Shown here piece after piece: positions 9,082 to 18,947 of a stretch of 64,000 bases of DNA. The notes under the pieces were generated by a model that saw nothing but the letters and a program-made list of their open reading frames with translations, was not told the DNA's origin and ran no database searches. Each line of letters begins with the position of its first letter. Position 1 is the first letter of the stretch. The position numbers were made by a program, and so were the translations under genes. Origin of the DNA: JACDAE01 sp963717195. GTDB lineage: Bacteria; Chloroflexota; Ktedonobacteria; Ktedonobacterales; Ktedonobacteraceae. The stretch covers positions 186,001 through 250,000 of the forward strand of contig CAVQVR010000006.1 in NCBI GenBank assembly GCA_963717195.1. Reading direction: 5' to 3'.

Positions 9082-9128
9082 ATGCTCAAAGCATAGATGG
9101 TTGAGTTATCTATGCTCAGGGCATAGAT
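9082..9128 (+). promoter_or_regulatory. Tandem palindromic operator-like sites upstream of the RidA gene
   Basis: ATCTATGC and GCATAGAT form a perfect 8-5-8 palindrome at 9108-9128. A second 17-base near-copy (9082-9098) matches 9112-9128 at 15 of 17 positions. The two are offset by 30 bases, about three helical turns, and end 15 bases before the RidA start. This spacing suits binding of a repressor or activator. Confidence 0.6.
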
Positions 9129-9143
9129 TGAAAGGGAAATCAA

Positions 9144-9539
9144 ATGGGTTCTGCACGTCAACACGTTTCAACAGAGTCACCCTACGAGCCAAAGTTGGGC
9201 ATCGCACGGGCGGTACGAATAGGCAACGTCATTGCTGTAGCAGGAACCGCACCAGTTGGAGACGATGGGCGAACAGTGGCACCTGGAGATGCAGCGACAC
9301 AGGCTCAACGTTGCCTGGATATTATATACGTAGCACTGGAAGAGTTAGGAGCCGATCTTTCACAGGTGATCCGGACGCGTATTCTACTGACCGACATTGC
9401 CAACTGGGAAAGTGTGGGATTGGTACATGGCGCATTCTTTCGTGAGATACGACCAGTGACGACCGTGATGCAGGTCACGCGTTTTATTGATCCTGGGTGG
9501 CTGGTTGAGATCGAAGCGGACGCGATAATTAGTGATTAA
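9144..9539 (+). CDS. RidA (YjgF/YER057c) family protein
   Basis: Reactive-intermediate deaminase family protein of 131 residues, the usual RidA length. RidA trimers hydrolyse enamine/imine intermediates from PLP enzymes. The family is recognised by VAGTAPVGDDG near residue 34, the VIRTRILLTDIANW segment (about 76-89), and the C-terminal VTTVMQVTRFIDPGWLVEIEADAI. The arginine that binds the carboxylate in canonical RidA lies in the VIRTR segment. The terminal part resembles the YjgH/RutC-like branches, so canonical 2-aminoacrylate activity is not certain. AAAGGG precedes the ATG by 8 bases. It lies alone behind a tandem palindrome that is a likely operator. Confidence 0.88.
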   Translation: MGSARQHVSTESPYEPKLGIARAVRIGNVIAVAGTAPVGDDGRTVAPGDAATQAQRCLDIIYVALEELGADLSQVIRTRILLTDIANWESVGLVHGAFFREIRPVTTVMQVTRFIDPGWLVEIEADAIISD

Positions 9540-9661
9540 GTGCACGCATATAAATATGGGATATACTCAATATTGACAGAAATCAAACAGACTCGTACAC
9601 TAAAGGAGCAACCCTCCGAAGCATGTATTTATGGTTTTGTTGAAGGGATAAGAGAGAGAAT

Positions 9662-11614
9662 ATGCCACGTTGCCCTAACCCTCGTTGCCAGATGGATTAT
9701 CCGCCGGGAACTAGCAGGTGTACCAATCCGTTCTGCCGCTGCCTGCTTCCAGAAGCAGTGGTTGCCGGGCGCTATCGCGTCGAAACATTAGTCGGCATGG
9801 GTGGGATGGGAGCAGTCTACCGCGTTAGCGATACGTTTGAAATGGAACAGGTGGCGCTCAAAGTTTTATCGCTTAACAATAATGTAATGGATGAGGCAAC
9901 GGCGGTTGAGCGCTTCCGACGCGAGGCACGCTATGCACACCAGCTCCATCATAAGAATATTGTGCCTGTACTCAACTTTGGGCAAGATGGAGAGCTCCTC
10001 TACCTGGTGATGCCTTTAATCACTGGTGGCACATTGAAGGCATTGCTGAAGGGAGAGCATCCCTTACCGACATCTCAGGCACAACGTTATCTCAACGACC
10101 TGGCGGCGGCAATCGATGCAGTACACGCACATCCGCAAAAAATCATTCACCGTGATATCAAACCTTCCAATCTCCTGATTCATCAGGATGACGGACGGCT
10201 GGTGATAACGGACTTTGGTATCGCGCGGGCAGTAGAGCAAGACAAGCCTCTCACACAGCGTGGCTGGTCGCTCGGAACTGAGCATTATGTTGCGCCGGAA
10301 CAGGAGCATGGACAGGCACAACCGGCCAGTGATATCTACTCGATAGGAGTGGTAGCATACCAGATGTTTACGGGATTGCTGCCATTTCAGGCAGTAGTGA
10401 GGAGTCGAGCAGCGGAATTACCGATGCCCAGCAAATTAAACTGGGCGCTTCCTCCGACGGTTGATCCGATAATTATGCGTGCCATGGAGGTCGATCCGGC
10501 GAAACGGCATCGTTCGGCGGGCGCATTTGCTGAGGCGATGAATAATGCCTTCGCAAACGATGTGACGATAGCGGACGGCATCGAGTTTGCTCCGACGATG
10601 GTGGCAACCAGCAATGCCAATGTGATCGTACGAGCGCTGATGCCGGAAAATCCTTGTGTGAACTGCGGACGCGAAAACCGTGGCTCATCGCGTTTCTGTC
10701 GCCACTGTGGACATAGCCTCGACGATACGTCGTCGCTCACCATGGAGGTCTGCCAGGTTGGTTATGTGAGCGATAGAGGGCAACAGGCACAGGACAACGA
10801 AGATATGCTGCTGGTGGTGCAGGGATTATGTGTTACACTGGCAGCTCCACCCCGTCCTTTCAGCCTGTTTGGTGTCGCGGATGGATTGCGTGGATTGCAT
10901 GATAAGCCTGCGGGAGGTCATGAAGCGAGTCGCTTAGCCATTGAAACGGTCGCTGATATTTTGTTGCCATTGATAGCAACCGTACCTCATGCCGGGACGT
11001 CTCGTCCAACTCCCATCTCAAATGGTCCCCGCTCTGCAAGCAGGCAGCAGGGTAGCCATACGATACAGAAGAAGCCGCCTCCTGATACGATTCTGGAACA
11101 ATGGTTGAAAGATGCGGTCAGACAGGCAAACCAGGTTATTTATCACTGCAATGCAGACTATGATACGAAGATGGCCAGTACGCTGACAACGGCACTGATC
11201 TACAAGCGAAGACTTTATGTTGCCAATATAGGAGATAGCAGGGCATATTATTACAGTAGCAGTAATAAGAGCTTGCAACTCATTACGCACGATCATACGC
11301 TCGGGGCAAATCTTGTTGAGGCGCAGCTGTTACAGCCAGATGAGTTATATGACAGTGCGAAGCGCAATCAGCACTACCGCTATCTGGGACAGGCGTATCA
11401 AGTCACGATTGATCTTTTCCAGCAAGAGATCGAGCCTGATGATAGTGTCTTGCTCTGCACGGATGGGCTCTGGCACATGGTACGGGATGAGCGTATCAAG
11501 GAGGTACTTGCCATGGGAGGCGATGCGCAAAAGTTGGCTGGCGTGCTGGTGGAGGCGGCAAATGATGCCGGAGGCGAGGGGAATGTGAGCGCTATCTTAG
11601 TGCGAGTGCAATAA
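9662..11614 (+). CDS. Ser/Thr protein kinase fused to PP2C-type phosphatase, with two zinc ribbons
   Basis: Single 650-residue polypeptide with opposing activities. Residues 4-27 form a Cys-rich ribbon (CPNPRC, later CTNPFC). The kinase domain spans about 37-300: glycine loop GMGGMGAVY, Lys67, HRDIKPSN (163-170), DFG (184-186), APE (211-213), so it should be active. A second zinc ribbon (CVNC...CRHC, 332-349) separates it from a PP2C domain (about 363-650) with DNED (378-381), VADG (405-408), GDSRAYY (524-530) and CTDGLW (599-604). The usual final metal aspartate (DN) is GN here (640-641), so phosphatase activity may be altered. No membrane helix is seen. Kinase and phosphatase joined in cis suggests a self-resetting phospho-switch, which is inference. 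The gene is monocistronic. Confidence 0.92.
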   Translation: MPRCPNPRCQMDYPPGTSRCTNPFCRCLLPEAVVAGRYRVETLVGMGGMGAVYRVSDTFEMEQVALKVLSLNNNVMDEATAVERFRREARYAHQLHHKNIVPVLNFGQDGELLYLVMPLITGGTLKALLKGEHPLPTSQAQRYLNDLAAAIDAVHAHPQKIIHRDIKPSNLLIHQDDGRLVITDFGIARAVEQDKPLTQRGWSLGTEHYVAPEQEHGQAQPASDIYSIGVVAYQMFTGLLPFQAVVRSRAAELPMPSKLNWALPPTVDPIIMRAMEVDPAKRHRSAGAFAEAMNNAFANDVTIADGIEFAPTMVATSNANVIVRALMPENPCVNCGRENRGSSRFCRHCGHSLDDTSSLTMEVCQVGYVSDRGQQAQDNEDMLLVVQGLCVTLAAPPRPFSLFGVADGLRGLHDKPAGGHEASRLAIETVADILLPLIATVPHAGTSRPTPISNGPRSASRQQGSHTIQKKPPPDTILEQWLKDAVRQANQVIYHCNADYDTKMASTLTTALIYKRRLYVANIGDSRAYYYSSSNKSLQLITHDHTLGANLVEAQLLQPDELYDSAKRNQHYRYLGQAYQVTIDLFQQEIEPDDSVLLCTDGLWHMVRDERIKEVLAMGGDAQKLAGVLVEAANDAGGEGNVSAILVRVQ

Positions 11615-11615
11615 T

Positions 11616-13166
11616 TCACTTCGGTTGAGGCGAAGGTGGAAGAGGTGTTTGAGGGGCCAGAGGGAACATAACCGTAAATGTTGAGCCTTTACATAGTTCA
11701 CTCTCGACAGAAATTGTTCCATTCTGGGCATGTACCAGCCAATCGACAATAGACAGACCAAGGCCAGACCCACCAACCGCTTTGGAGCGTGCGGGGTCAG
11801 CGCGATAGAACCGTTCAAAGATGTGTTCGATATCACTCTTAGCGATGCCAATTCCCGTATCGCGTACAACCAGGTAGGCATGGGAGGCATTGGATTTGAC
11901 GGAGAGGGTAACATTACCGCCAGAATTTGTGTAGATAAGCGCATTATCAACCAGGCTCATGATGATCTGGATCAGGCGTGCGGCATCGCCCAGAACGGTT
12001 GCGGGATTGAGTTCAGCAGTCTGCAAGGCTACTTTGCGTTCGTCGGCGAGGGGTTCGAGACTACTCACGACATCGGATGCGAGCAGATCAAGACGTACGG
12101 GTTCGGAATCGAGTTTGATCTGGCCTTCGTCTGCGCGGGCCAGGGCGAACAGATCACTAATCAGGTGGGCCAGGTGCTCGGACTCAGCATTGACTTCATG
12201 CAATACTAACAGGTTGTCCTCCGCATCGGAGGGATTAGAGACAGCAAGTTCGGTCATACTACGAATAACCGCGACTGGTGTACGCAACTCGTGAGAAGCA
12301 TCAGCGACGAAGCGACGTTGTTGAGCAAATGCCTGCTCCAGGCGTTCGATCATCTGATTGAAGATAACCGAAAGCTCCCGTACTTCATCTTTCGGTTGTG
12401 GGACAGGGACGCGCTGGGAGAGATCTTTCGCACCAATCTCGCGGGCGGTAAGCGCAAGGCGATGAATAGGTTTAAAGGCACGTCCGGCCAACCAGTAGCT
12501 ACCAAAAGCACTCAGGAGGAGAACAAAAGGAGTCACGAGCAAAAGACCTATCAGAATGTTCTGTAGGCTTGCATTTAATTTTGCCAGCGACTGTCCCACC
12601 TGGACCACACCAACGACATGCTGGCTATCAGTCAGCATGGTACTATACAGACGAATAGGCTGCATATGTGAATTCATGACAGTACCTGGCCAGGGATGAC
12701 CTTTGAGAGGTTGTTGAATACTTTCGGGGGGCACAGATATTTTATTGAATGTAGCAGTTGAGTAAATCATCTTCCCATAAGCATCAAAGATGCGCACCAT
12801 GATACTTTTATCGGGATAGGGTATACTCAGGTTGGGCATGCCATCCTTGCCATTACGAGCTGGGGGATCAGGAGCAGGACTATCGCCATCAGTCGTATCA
12901 ATGAGAGCCGCACTTGAATCAAGCTCTGGCAGTTCATTCACAACATCATTAACGGTCATTTTCCCATTGCGCACTGTCACGCCCTCGGCCACCTGCTGAG
13001 CGCGTAGTTGGAGAGTGGTATCAAAACTCTTCGCCAACAGTTGCTCCGAGGAGGTATAGAAGACGATACCAAAGATCAATACCAACATCGCGGAGACAAG
13101 AGTATACCATAACGTCATTTGAACACGGATGCCAGGGCGCGTAAGCTGACGAAGACGTTTGAACAT
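11616..13166 (-). CDS. Membrane sensor histidine kinase
   Basis: Two-component sensor of 516 residues. A first membrane helix (about 19-38) and a second (about 204-227) bracket an extracytoplasmic sensor region. A HAMP linker (about 228-280) follows, then the dimerisation/phosphoacceptor helix FVADASHELRTP with His292. The ATPase domain has the N box DNALIYTNSGG, the G1 box DTGIGI and the G2 box GGSGLGLSIV. The start overlaps the response-regulator stop by one base (TAATG), so both are co-expressed and should be cognate. Layout and order (regulator first, HAMP kinase second) are like MprAB/CusRS-type systems. The signal is unknown. Confidence 0.93.
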   Translation of the reverse strand: MFKRLRQLTRPGIRVQMTLWYTLVSAMLVLIFGIVFYTSSEQLLAKSFDTTLQLRAQQVAEGVTVRNGKMTVNDVVNELPELDSSAALIDTTDGDSPAPDPPARNGKDGMPNLSIPYPDKSIMVRIFDAYGKMIYSTATFNKISVPPESIQQPLKGHPWPGTVMNSHMQPIRLYSTMLTDSQHVVGVVQVGQSLAKLNASLQNILIGLLLVTPFVLLLSAFGSYWLAGRAFKPIHRLALTAREIGAKDLSQRVPVPQPKDEVRELSVIFNQMIERLEQAFAQQRRFVADASHELRTPVAVIRSMTELAVSNPSDAEDNLLVLHEVNAESEHLAHLISDLFALARADEGQIKLDSEPVRLDLLASDVVSSLEPLADERKVALQTAELNPATVLGDAARLIQIIMSLVDNALIYTNSGGNVTLSVKSNASHAYLVVRDTGIGIAKSDIEHIFERFYRADPARSKAVGGSGLGLSIVDWLVHAQNGTISVESELCKGSTFTVMFPLAPQTPLPPSPQPK

Positions 13167-13840
13167 TACGCCGGTTCCTTGAGCTGGTAGCCTGAACCAC
13201 GTACAGTGTAGATCACATCAGGTTCGTTCTGATCACATAATTTGCGTCGTAGATAGCGGATATAGACATCAATGACGTTGGAGAGATGCTCGGTATCACC
13301 ATCCCAGACGTGTTCAGCGATCATAGAACGACTCAGCACTTGATGTGGGTGACGCATAAAGAACTCGAGCAGGGCATATTCTTTGTTGCCCAGAACGATA
13401 AGGCGATCTCCGCGTCGCACTTCGTGCGTGCGCGTATCAAGGACGATATCCATGAAGTGGAGTGTAGGAAGCTTGATTGGGGCACCACGGCGTAGTAAGG
13501 CACGTATGCGTGCTTCCAGTTCGCTAAAAGCAAACGGCTTTACGAGATAGTCGTCCGCACCCTGATCAAGACCTTTGACGCGATGATCGACTTCTCCCAG
13601 CGCAGTTAGCAACAAAATAGGCATTGCACGCTCCTGCTCGCGCAGTTGCTTGCACACTTCTAAGCCGTTCAGACCCGGCAACAACACATCCATGATAAGC
13701 AAGTCATAGGGAGTTGCAAGCGCCATCAATAGTGCATCGTCACCATTAGCGGCCAGGTCAACGGCGTAATGATTACCCTCTAGCCCTTTTTTGAGGCTGG
13801 GGCCTAAACGTGGATCATCCTCAACAACCAGGATACGCAT
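13166..13840 (-). CDS. OmpR/PhoB-family response regulator
   Basis: Response regulator of 224 residues. The receiver domain begins MRILVVEDDPRLG, with the phosphoacceptor Asp in LLIMDVLLPG and the switch Lys in DDYLVKPF. The C-terminal winged helix (about 130-224) ends with HVWDG, then VYIRYLRRKL and the wing GSGYQL. GAGGG lies just before the ATG at 13840; a GTG six codons upstream is possible but without its own ribosome site. It precedes and overlaps the histidine kinase gene, its predicted partner. Confidence 0.93.
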   Translation of the reverse strand: MRILVVEDDPRLGPSLKKGLEGNHYAVDLAANGDDALLMALATPYDLLIMDVLLPGLNGLEVCKQLREQERAMPILLLTALGEVDHRVKGLDQGADDYLVKPFAFSELEARIRALLRRGAPIKLPTLHFMDIVLDTRTHEVRRGDRLIVLGNKEYALLEFFMRHPHQVLSRSMIAEHVWDGDTEHLSNVIDVYIRYLRRKLCDQNEPDVIYTVRGSGYQLKEPA

Positions 13841-14060
13841 CGCGCCCTCTTTCTTCACTTATCACGACGCATCGATCTGGCTACTGTAGCACCACGACTC
13901 CTGTGGACTGGCAGGCAGCCAGATGACATATTGTAGTGTATCGTTTCTTCATTAGAAGAACATTAACACTCCCCAGAGAGAAATTTTCCTATACTTTTCT
14001 CTTTTTATTATGTAACCTTCTCCACTATAAAAATTGGACGGAAGTAGATATACTGCATTT

Positions 14061-15224
14061 TTATACAGTAAGGGCCGTTCTCATACGAGCAAGCGCAGTC
14101 TCGATCCTTTCTTCTGGCACAGTCATCGAGATGCGTACATAGCCTTCACCACTGTCGCCAAAGTTGGTACCGGGAGTTATAAAAACACCGGTTCGGTCAA
14201 AGAGCCAGTCGGTAAATTGGTGGGATGTGTAACTGGCTGGTATGCGGGCCCATACGTACAATCCAGCCTGTGTTCTCCGGGTGTACATGCCGATCTCGTT
14301 GCATCCATCGACGAGCAGGTCGCGGCGGCGCTGGTAGATCGCATTGCGCTGCTCCAACCAGGAGGGAGGCAGGTTCAGAGCCTCAATAGCAGCATATTGA
14401 ACCGGGCGGAAGATACCACTGTCGATATTGCTTTTCAAGCGTCCAACGGCATCGACCAGTTCAGGATTACCTACGAGCATGCCGATGCGAAAACCAGCCA
14501 TGTTATAGGTCTTACTCAACGAGTGCAGTTCTACGGCAACCTCTTCGGCCCCCGGTACCTCTAGAATACTGGATGGGCGAAAATCGTCAAAATAGACCTC
14601 CGCATAGGCCATATCATGGATTATGACGATATTATGACGATGGGCAAAGGCTACAACCTGTTCAAAGAAGCTGCGTGGAGCACAGGCGGCGGTGGGATTA
14701 TTGGGATAGTTCAACCAGAGTACACGCGCCTTTGCCAGCACATCCTGGGGAATAGAATCCAGGTCAGGAAGATAGTTATTTTGTTCGAGCAAGGGTAAGA
14801 AATAGGGAATCGCACCTGATGTTGTGCTGCCTGTTACATAGACAGGGTAATAAGGATCAGGGATCAGTGCGACATCGCCAGGGTTGAGAACGGCCATAGC
14901 GGCATAGGCCAGACCTTCTTTTGAACCAAGTAAGGGAAGAATATGACGTTCGGGTGTGAGTTGTACGCCGAAACGCTGCTCAAACCAGGTAGCGATGGCT
15001 TCGTGGAGTGCACGCATACCGCGATATTCGGGATAGCGGTGATTCTCGGTGTCCTGCATAGCGGCGCAGAGACATTCGATGACGGTTGGGGGCGCTGGTA
15101 GATCAGGATCGCCCATGGAGAGGCTGATTACGTCGACGCCTGCGGCCTGACGATCGGCGATTTTCTTTTTTGCTCCTGCAAAGTGGTATGGTGGTAAATT
15201 ATTGATCATGTGTGATAGTTGCAC
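14061..15224 (-). CDS. Class I/II PLP aminotransferase (DapL/aspartate-aminotransferase-like)
   Basis: Fold-type I PLP aminotransferase of 387 residues. The N terminus carries ISLSMGDPDLPAPP, the cofactor pocket contains YPNNPTAA and HDMAYAEVYFD, and the Schiff-base lysine is in LHSLSKTYNMAGFRIGM. The C-terminal arginine for the alpha-carboxylate is in EGYVRISM. It resembles LL-diaminopimelate aminotransferase and related aspartate/alanine transaminases; the exact substrate cannot be decided. A GTG start is chosen because AGGAG lies 9 bases upstream, whereas the ATG five codons later is too far from it. No linked biosynthetic genes are visible, and polA lies upstream on the same strand across a repeat. 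Confidence 0.88.
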   Translation of the reverse strand: MQLSHMINNLPPYHFAGAKKKIADRQAAGVDVISLSMGDPDLPAPPTVIECLCAAMQDTENHRYPEYRGMRALHEAIATWFEQRFGVQLTPERHILPLLGSKEGLAYAAMAVLNPGDVALIPDPYYPVYVTGSTTSGAIPYFLPLLEQNNYLPDLDSIPQDVLAKARVLWLNYPNNPTAACAPRSFFEQVVAFAHRHNIVIIHDMAYAEVYFDDFRPSSILEVPGAEEVAVELHSLSKTYNMAGFRIGMLVGNPELVDAVGRLKSNIDSGIFRPVQYAAIEALNLPPSWLEQRNAIYQRRRDLLVDGCNEIGMYTRRTQAGLYVWARIPASYTSHQFTDWLFDRTGVFITPGTNFGDSGEGYVRISMTVPEERIETALARMRTALTV

Positions 15225-15242
15225 GGATATATTCTCCTATTG

Positions 15243-15321
15243 AGCGGGCTTATTGGCAGCACGGGCTTGTAAACGGCGCCCCTACACCATTGGGGGCGCG
15301 GGCTTATAAACCGCGCCTCTA
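15243..15321. repeat. Two tandem GCCCCTAC-family repeat copies
   Basis: CACGGGCTTGTAAACGGC ending in GCCCCTAC (15278-15285), then a second, slightly diverged copy ending CGCGCCTCTAC at 15321. They fill the gap between polA and the aminotransferase. Confidence 0.7.
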
Positions 15322-15324
15322 CGA

Positions 15325-18300
15325 TTATTCGGTTGGTTCGGCTTCGTACCAGTTTTTGCCCATTTTCATATCTACTTTTATGGGAACTTCTAGTTTTGCA
15401 ACGCCCTCCATTTCGGTTTTGACGAGACGACGGGCACGGTCAAGTTCCTCGATAGGGACTTCGAAGACCAGTTCGTCGTGTACTTGCAGGATCATACGGG
15501 TCTTCATGCGCCTCTCTTTGAGGGCGGAATGGAGGCGGAGCATGGCGATCTTGATCAGGTCGGCGTTGGTGCCCTGAATAGGCATGTTGATCGCTTCACG
15601 TTCCAGCGCCTGACGTTCGGTGTGTGAGAGGGCGTGCATAGCAGGGATGAAGCGTTTGCGGCCATAGAGCGTATTGACATAGCCTTGAGTGCGGGCCTGC
15701 TGTAAAGTGCCATCAACATAGACTTTGACGTTGGGGAAGGTTTCGTGATAGCGCCGAATAAAACTGGCGGCATCTGCGTTGCTCATCCCGGTAACCTGAG
15801 AGAGGCCGAAGGCCGATTGTCCATAGAGCACGGCGTAGACGACTGTTTTGGCGAGGCGGCGCTGATCCTTCGTCACCTGCTCTACGGGTACACCAAAGAG
15901 CGAGGAGGCTGTGATGGTATGGATATCCTCATTATGGGTGAACGCCTCAACCAGACGTGGCTCATGGGTGATGGAGGCCAGGATACGCAGTTCGATCTGC
16001 GAATAGTCGGCGGTCAGTAGCACATAGCTAGGATCGGCGATAAAGGCATGGCGAATTTGGCGTCCAAGTTCGGTACGGATCGGAATATTCTGCAGGTTCG
16101 GGTTGCTTGATGAGAGACGACCACTGGAAGCGATAGTCTGGTTAAATGATGTATAGACGCGGCCAGTCGTCGGGTCCATCAGTGTGAGCAGGCCATCTAC
16201 ATACGTTGATTTAAGTTTACTGAGTTGACGATAGGCTAGCAGGTAATCGACGATGGGATGTTTACCCTGAAGGCTTTCGATCACATCGGCACTGACTGAA
16301 TAGCCGGTCTTCGTCTTTTTGCCGGAGGGAAGCTTTAATTCAGTAAAAAGAATATCGCCCAGTTGTTTTGGCGAATTGATATTGAAGCGATGGCCGACAG
16401 AATCGTAGATCTCGCGTTCAAGTGTGTGCAACTGGTCGGTGAGTTGTTCGTTAAAAGTACGGAGGAAGTCGGCATCGAGCGCGACACCATAAAGTTCCAT
16501 CTGCATCAAGACTGGAATAAGGGGTAGCTCGATGCGATGATAGAGATCGAGCAGGCTATGGCGCTGCAGATCGGCCATAACAGGTTCTACCAGGCGCAGC
16601 GTCATATCAGCATCGGCACCCGCGTACTCGGCGGCGCGGCGGATGGGAACGCGATCCATCGTGATCATTTTGCTGCCGGAGCCGATCAGCTCGGATATAG
16701 GCGTCATTACCGGACCGAGGCGTTGAAAGACCTGGTCTTTGAGGCCGAGGCCACGGCGACCAGGGTCAGCGAGGTAGGCACCAACCATGGTATCAAAAGC
16801 AAGGCCGCGCACATCGATATCATAGCGCTTCATGAGTGCCATATCGTACTTGGCATTGTGCATGTATTTGAGAATCTTCTCGTTTTCCATTACGGGCTTG
16901 AGTTTCTCCAACACATATTTGAGTGGGAGTTGCATGCCAACATCCTGCTCATCAACGGTCTGTATATGCCCGACGGGGATATAATACGCTTCGCCAGGTG
17001 CCATTGAGCAGGAAATACCGACCAGTTCGGCACGACGCTGATCTTCCGAAGTTGTCTCAGTGTCAAAGGCAAAATGACCCGTATCTGAGAGGCTTTTGAT
17101 AAGGACACGCAACGCCTCCTCAGAATCGACGATCATAGTATTCGTCTTCTGGATATCTTCGTTTTCCAGAAAGACTGGAGTAGTGGAGTTTGTGGGAGCG
17201 GGAAGGCGCAATTTGCGCACGACTTCTGCGTGGGGTTCTTCGACTTCAAAGAGGCTAAGCTGTGCAGGAGCATCTCCCGCAATGGCAACGGCCTGCGACG
17301 AGGTCTGGGTAGCAGTCAAGGTCAAAGATTCAGCATGGATATCTCCTGGTGAAGAAGGAGCTATGCCGATAGTACCCGCAACAGGCTCGGGTGGAAGTGG
17401 TGGAGTGAGGATTGGAACCACGCCAGTCGGAGGCGCAAAGAGTAGATTCTCATCATCAGAAAGATCGGTGGGTGCGGTCCGGGTCGATGATGGGCTCTCT
17501 CCTTCGGTAGAAGGAGCAATTTCATCGGGTCCAGTCGAGATACCAAGCAGGCGAAAGAGGGACAGCACCTTCTCGACCAGGGTACGGAACTCCAACTGGC
17601 GGAAAAGTGTAAGCACCCTTTCACTATTGACGTGATTCATCTGGCAAGCAACGAGATCGAGCTGGACGGGAACATCAAGCACAATTGTCGCCAGGTACTT
17701 GCTCTGGCGTGCCTGTTCGGATGCCTCATGCAAGAGTTTTTGTTCTTTTGGTTTGAGTTGATCGACATGGGCAAGAATACCTTCCAGGTCGCCATACTCA
17801 GCGAGCAGGCGGGTGGCTGTCTTCTCGCCGATACCGGGAACGCCAGGGATATTATCAGATTTATCGCCGACCAGGCCTTTAAAATCGGGCAATTTCAGGG
17901 GAGGGAAACCGTAGCGATGCTCTACTTCGGCTTCGTCATACTCGGTCACCTCAGTAATACCACGTTTTGCCACCTTCACGATCACGTGATCATTGACCAG
18001 TTGCAAAGTATCCATATCACCGGTGTAGATGATGGTATCGACGCCTTGCAGGCGTGCCTGGACCGAAAGAGTGCCAAGAACATCATCGGCCTCAAAGCCA
18101 TCTTTTTCGTAGATCGGGATGCCAAATGCCTGTACGACCTCGCGTACACGTGCAAACTGCGGCCTCATATTGTCGGGGAGTGTGGGACGATGGGCCTTAT
18201 ACGGAGTATATTCTATGTGGCGAAACGTCGGCGATGGACGATCAAAGGTCATAGCGATATAATCAGGCTTCTCCTCCAAAAGAGCTTTCATCAGCATGGA

Positions 18301-18423
18301 GGTAAAGCCAAATGTGGCATTCACGGGCTCTCCAGCGCTGGTAGAGAAATCTTCTGGTACCGCGTGAAAGGCGCGATGGATAATGGCGTGCCCGTCGATG
18401 AGCACAAGTTTTTTTCGTTTCAT
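15325..18423 (-). CDS. polA: DNA polymerase I
   Basis: Repair and replication polymerase of 1032 residues, longer than the usual 880-930 because of a Pro/Ser/Thr-rich linker (about 300-410). The 5'-3' nuclease domain begins LVLIDGHAIIHRAFHAV and contains GFEADDVLGTL and GDKSDNIPGVPGIGEKTA. The proofreading domain keeps its acidic residues (FDTETTS near 450, MHNAKYDM, YAGADADM), so 3'-5' exonuclease activity is expected. Polymerase motifs A (DYSQIELRILA), B (RRLAKTVVYAVLYGQS) and C (QVHDELVFE) are intact. The ATG follows AAGAGGA. The gene appears to be a single-gene unit. Confidence 0.97.
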   Translation of the reverse strand: MKRKKLVLIDGHAIIHRAFHAVPEDFSTSAGEPVNATFGFTSMLMKALLEEKPDYIAMTFDRPSPTFRHIEYTPYKAHRPTLPDNMRPQFARVREVVQAFGIPIYEKDGFEADDVLGTLSVQARLQGVDTIIYTGDMDTLQLVNDHVIVKVAKRGITEVTEYDEAEVEHRYGFPPLKLPDFKGLVGDKSDNIPGVPGIGEKTATRLLAEYGDLEGILAHVDQLKPKEQKLLHEASEQARQSKYLATIVLDVPVQLDLVACQMNHVNSERVLTLFRQLEFRTLVEKVLSLFRLLGISTGPDEIAPSTEGESPSSTRTAPTDLSDDENLLFAPPTGVVPILTPPLPPEPVAGTIGIAPSSPGDIHAESLTLTATQTSSQAVAIAGDAPAQLSLFEVEEPHAEVVRKLRLPAPTNSTTPVFLENEDIQKTNTMIVDSEEALRVLIKSLSDTGHFAFDTETTSEDQRRAELVGISCSMAPGEAYYIPVGHIQTVDEQDVGMQLPLKYVLEKLKPVMENEKILKYMHNAKYDMALMKRYDIDVRGLAFDTMVGAYLADPGRRGLGLKDQVFQRLGPVMTPISELIGSGSKMITMDRVPIRRAAEYAGADADMTLRLVEPVMADLQRHSLLDLYHRIELPLIPVLMQMELYGVALDADFLRTFNEQLTDQLHTLEREIYDSVGHRFNINSPKQLGDILFTELKLPSGKKTKTGYSVSADVIESLQGKHPIVDYLLAYRQLSKLKSTYVDGLLTLMDPTTGRVYTSFNQTIASSGRLSSSNPNLQNIPIRTELGRQIRHAFIADPSYVLLTADYSQIELRILASITHEPRLVEAFTHNEDIHTITASSLFGVPVEQVTKDQRRLAKTVVYAVLYGQSAFGLSQVTGMSNADAASFIRRYHETFPNVKVYVDGTLQQARTQGYVNTLYGRKRFIPAMHALSHTERQALEREAINMPIQGTNADLIKIAMLRLHSALKERRMKTRMILQVHDELVFEVPIEELDRARRLVKTEMEGVAKLEVPIKVDMKMGKNWYEAEPTE

Positions 18424-18689
18424 GACAATAATCCTCTTCTCAACCCTCTAACAACCTTCATCCGCCACCTTTTGCTTTATGACTTTTTCAATACAATCCT
18501 TGATCTTTTCTGCTTGTTCTTTAGGAGGAATGACGACGCCTATAGATAGGGTACTCAATAAATTATTCCTTCTCAAGGGTCTCAACATGGCAACGGTGAA
18601 TTGTCTCGCGCTAGCATAACGCAAGAATGGCCGCGTTGCAAGCCCGTGTGTGTGGAAGATACAGAATGGGAGGCACGGTGGGGATATAG

Positions 18690-18740
18690 GGCACGGGACA
18701 CGGGACACGGGCTTGTTCACTTCGTTCGCCGCGCCCCTAC
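18690..18740. repeat. GCCCCTAC-family repeat copy
   Basis: CACGGGCTTGTTCACTTCG followed by TTCGCCGC and GCCCCTAC at 18733-18740, preceded by three short tandem CACGGGA units. It is the one clear feature in the 18424-18947 gap; I see no gene in the rest of that gap. Confidence 0.75.
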
Positions 18741-18947
18741 CATGGGGTGAGCAGAGCGAGCAAGGAGGCTGGTTTCTGTCAGATTTTAAAGGGTTTGTGC
18801 AGATATGTATAGTGTAGTTAGCTGACATGTAGTGTTGTATGTTCTCACGATGCATATAGAGATGGTTACATACATGTTGAAAGGCAGGACAGAGTGTCTT
18901 GCATAATTATATCACAGGAGCACCTGAAGGGTGCAGGAGATAACGTT

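Noticed and set aside
17632..18549. Open frame of about 305 codons on the plus strand
   Set aside because: It lies wholly antisense to the well-supported 5' nuclease domain of polA, has no ribosome site, and shows no domain.
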